Notes under the pieces: generated by a model | Databases searched by the model: none | Told to the model about the DNA's origin: nothing | Seen by the model: only the letters and a program-made list of their open reading frames with translations | Made by a program: the position numbers and the translations under genes | Shown here: positions 14,068 to 14,366 of the stretch, one piece after another | Layout: each line of letters starts with the position of its first letter | Position numbering within the stretch: position 1 is the stretch's first letter | Source: an uncultured delta proteobacterium | GTDB lineage: Bacteria; UBA10199; GCA-002796325; 1-14-0-20-49-13 | Assembly: GCA_903868375.1 (NCBI GenBank) | Contig: CAIPVD010000337.1 | Location: 1 to 14,366 of the forward strand | DNA: 14,366 bases | Direction of reading: 5' to 3'

Positions 14068-14366
14068 TTAGTTCCTGGGTTCCTGTGTGCCTATGTTCCT
14101 GGGCAAAAGTTTCATACATTCGTCAACAATGACCTTGGCTGCGTTAGGCCTTGCGCATCGCTTCATCGCCTCGCCCATCGCGGTAAGCTTATGCTGATCG
14201 TCGAGCAGCGCCCTTATTTCGGCGGCAAGTTTTTCGCCGGTTACTTCTCTGTCCTTCATCATTATTGCCGCGCCTTCCTCTACCAAAGACCTTGCGTTCG
14301 CCTCTTGATGATTGTCGGCGGCGTACGGATACGGAATAAGTATTGCCGGCCGTCCCGCAACCGCCA
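14068..14366 (-). CDS. murG: MurG, C-terminal part (5' end outside window)
   Basis: UDP-N-acetylglucosamine--N-acetylmuramyl-(pentapeptide) pyrophosphoryl-undecaprenol N-acetylglucosamine transferase, which turns lipid I into lipid II on the cytoplasmic face of the inner membrane. The last 98 codons are present, open to the window edge at 14366. The visible segment AGRPAILIPYPYAADNHQEA is the conserved C-domain donor-site region of MurG (GRP...P...A.D.HQ.NA). It continues as NARSLVEEGAAIM, a typical helix and the usual C-terminal helix (AAKVIVDECMKLL). The final ten residues (RNIGTQEPRN) come from the octamer array and are not part of the usual family ending. Confidence 0.95.
   Translation of the reverse strand, partial: AVAGRPAILIPYPYAADNHQEANARSLVEEGAAIMMKDREVTGEKLAAEIRALLDDQHKLTAMGEAMKRCARPNAAKVIVDECMKLLPRNIGTQEPRN
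14072..14103 (-). repeat. Degenerate octamer array forming the murG 3' end
   Basis: Plus-strand units TTCCTGGG, TTCCTGTG, TGCCTATG and TTCCTGGG in strict 8-bp register, directly before the murG stop (14068-14070). In the sense direction they read CCCAGGAA variants and are translated as RNIGTQEPRN, the last residues of MurG. The terminal AGGA is also 8 nt before the murC ATG, so the array supplies its ribosome-binding site. Confidence 0.87.

Overview
The window looks like the chromosome of a Gram-negative bacterium, most likely a lineage once grouped with the Deltaproteobacteria. The reasons are an outer-membrane-type MltD lipoprotein, a division and cell wall (dcw) cluster in the order murG-murC-murB-ftsQ-ftsA-ftsZ, and moderate GC. 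The lineage is an inference from gene order and protein character, since no search was possible. No rRNA, tRNA, CRISPR array, insertion sequence or prophage gene is visible.

Layout. Plus strand, 1-1778: the 3' end of valS is translationally coupled by an ATGA overlap to nadC, and a perfect palindrome overlaps the nadC stop. Plus strand, 1823-6327: three tightly packed genes (here P1, P2, P3) encode proteins I do not recognise. They are related to one another: P1 holds two copies of a helical module, P2 one, and P3 a diverged one, and P2 and P3 share an uncharged N-terminus. P3 runs tail to tail into mltD, with overlapping 3' ends. Minus strand, 14366 down to 8278: murG (3' part), murC, murB, ftsQ, ftsA and ftsZ form one compact cluster, followed by mltD (8161-6299), which has its own good sigma70-like promoter.

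How the genes work together. MurC and MurB make UDP-MurNAc-peptide precursors and MurG makes lipid II. FtsQ, FtsA and FtsZ build the division ring and its membrane link, and MltD cleaves the glycan strands. valS and nadC are housekeeping genes. P1-P3 are the unexplained part.

The main non-genic signal is a family of short degenerate tandem repeats at gene boundaries. An octamer, CCCAGGAA on the sense strand, forms arrays inside valS, at the murG 3' end and between ftsA and ftsZ, always in the same orientation relative to transcription. In valS and murG it is translated and gives the same peptide, GTQE/TQEPRN. A heptamer (AACTTTG) array covers the ftsQ stop, and a 24-25-bp tandem repeat lies upstream of ftsA. 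A perfect 9-bp hairpin sits just before the ftsZ ribosome-binding site.
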